DNA of 64,000 bases from Enoplosus armatus (lineage: Eukaryota; Chordata; Actinopteri; Centrarchiformes; Enoplosidae): positions 12,641,891 through 12,705,890 of the forward strand of contig NC_092180.1 in the NCBI RefSeq assembly GCF_043641665.1, in the 5' to 3' direction. Below the pieces are notes generated by a model. It ran no database searches and was not told the DNA's origin. It saw only the letters and a list, made by a program, of their open reading frames with translations. A program made the translations under genes and the position numbers. Below, piece after piece: positions 62,607 to 64,000 of the stretch (position 1 is its first letter; each line of letters starts with the position of its first letter).

Positions 62607-64000
62607 GTAAGTAAGACCACCTTGCTTTGGCGTTTCGTTGCTAACCTCTGGATGAAAAGTTGGAGAGAGTAGGCATCACTCGGACGGTGTGCTGCAATGG
62701 CAGGCTGAGTATTAAACCTCTCCCTGCTCTCGGCTCTGTGAGCAACGGCCGTGTCGTGTCTGTGCGGAGCAGACCAATGCACCCACGGAGGGGTGCTAGA
62801 CTCTGGGAAAACGGGGGCATTGTCAATTTACGCCGAAAGGTCTCCCCAAATGTATATTTTCTGTTGTGCTAAGTAAGGAATGTATTATTATTTTATCATT
62901 TTGGTTCATTCCTGTTTTATATCTAATATCATCGCGGATAAGAAAAGTGCCCACCCCTGTTATCCCGCGGAATAAACAGTCCGGGATACAATGAGGAGAA
63001 GCGACGCCGCTGTCCCCGCTGATGCTGAATGCTCACTTTCACTGTGAGATGATGGTGAATGTTGTGTTAGTATGTTACACAAGGACTATAGTGGCCTTCG
63101 GAATATCACGTTTGAGAGAGAAATCGCAGCCTGTATTAGGAGAAAAGCTGTGATGCCTCTCTCTCAAATTCAGCTAAAATCGGTGTAAAATAGGCCACAT
63201 GAAGGCTGTCCTCACAATATGTGAGCAGGATATTTAAAAAAGTTAGTCGCATAGGAAATGACCTAAAGTGTTTCCCCTCTCTGTTTGCGTGGGTCGTTTT
63301 GGGGTGGTGCATCTGGTAGATTACAAAATGAGTCTATAAACTAAACAGAGAGTCCTTATTTGAAAGCATTTCTAAGCGCAGAGAAGTTGCCAGTGTTTGT
63401 GGTTGATAAGTCACCTCACAGGAAACCACAAAAGCCATTCAGTAAAGTTCCTACACTTCCTAAACCAGACCCCACCCACAGGATGTAACAATCTCAGCTT
63501 GTATTGTTTCAGTTTACTTCTGTTTCCAGGAAAACAATATATGCAACATTAAAGTGGGCCACAAGAGATACACAAGATGATGGAGAACTGTGACATTATG
63601 AACATTTTCAGTGTCTACAATACATGTGATTATGAGCATATGAACACAGAGGCACACCCTATCTTTTCCAAACAAACTGAGCAATCACATTCCCTCAATC
63701 TAGCTCCTCTAATGATTACTTCCTGTGTGTGTGTGTGTGTGTGGAGGAGGGCTTGGCGGCAGCGTAGGTGGTCTAAGGGGTTAATTCCCACCAGACATAA
63801 TCCTGCAAGGCTAAAATACCGCCAGTCAGGAGTAGCAGACATAAGGGTTGCGAGCAGAGGACGACCTCCAGAAAGGCCAGGTCACTCTGAGAAGAGGATC
63901 AAGACAGATGAACTCTAAAACCTGCAGCCATACTTCAGCCAGGGAAACACATACTCATTTCTGACGTATGTCTGACGAAGACATTGACTTGGACATATAG
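62607..64000 (+). other. Likely intron 1 of the divergent gene, no exon recognised
   Basis: The first 400 bp remain CpG-rich. Beyond that is plain sequence with a short (TG)n tract near 63724-63742. A 113-codon frame at 63577-63918 runs through the TG tract and resembles nothing I know. Confidence 0.4.

Larger units (their letters stand above)
62321..63020. promoter_or_regulatory. tjp1: CpG-rich, probably bidirectional promoter of tjp1 and a divergent gene
   Basis: CpG dinucleotides are frequent through 62400-63020 (for example GCCGCCACGCCGGGCTACG near 62437, GGACGACGGGAAAC near 62476, GACGCCGCTG near 63004) and rare in the flanks. The tjp1 ATG (minus) and a plus-strand ATG with a strong donor lie only 260 bp apart inside it. 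Transcription starts cannot be placed by eye. Confidence 0.6.

Noticed and set aside
63577..63918. 113-codon plus-strand ORF as second exon of the divergent gene
   Set aside because: It runs through a (TG)n microsatellite, and no acceptor joins it in frame to MEETRAEKK convincingly; the best upstream acceptor (63528) reaches a stop after 16 codons.
63968..64000. Short frame MSDEDIDLDI ending exactly at the window edge
   Set aside because: Ten codons plus a stop, with no splice donor or known match; treated as chance.

Overview
The window is vertebrate nuclear DNA, almost certainly from a ray-finned (teleost, probably percomorph) fish. The grounds are genes split into many small exons with GT/AG introns, very frequent (CA)n microsatellites, several interspersed repeats that I recognise as typical of teleosts, and protein sequence that looks like fish ZO-1. 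There are no bacterial-type operons, CRISPR arrays or phage genes. I found no unprecedented molecular system; the content is one large well-known gene, the start of a second, and ordinary fish repeats.

The main gene is tjp1 (tight junction protein 1, ZO-1) on the minus strand. I assembled 29 coding exons from 62320 down to 13733. Every junction has GT/AG borders and matching phase, and the spliced frame is open for 5130 nt (1709 codons plus stop). It encodes a complete MAGUK scaffold: PDZ1, PDZ2, PDZ3, SH3, guanylate-kinase-like, acidic U6-like segment, a cassette exon matching the mammalian alpha domain, a Tyr/Pro-rich tail, the conserved actin-binding-region segment and a C-terminal ZU5 domain. 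The 3' UTR runs to overlapping poly(A) signals at 12037-12046. Fish carry two tjp1 copies; the a copy seems the better match from memory, but I cannot settle it.

About 2 kb downstream, on the same strand, is the first coding exon of entrep2 (formerly fam189a1), 9676-9924, inside a CpG-rich promoter. The rest of that gene lies beyond the left edge, so 1-9675 is its first intron. Tjp1 next to entrep2 is the order known from human 15q13.

At the right end the tjp1 start codon lies in a CpG-rich segment. Only about 260 bp away a plus-strand ATG is followed nine codons later by a strong splice donor, which suggests a bidirectional promoter with an unidentified divergent gene whose body lies beyond 64000.

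The non-coding space holds many microsatellites, a hAT-like short element at 49966-50434, a terminal-inverted-repeat element at 14374-14957, four fragments of an ATTAATCGATTA-type fish repeat, other known-looking fish repeats, and a few hairpins. All coordinates come from reading the sequence by eye; family assignments come from memory without any database search.
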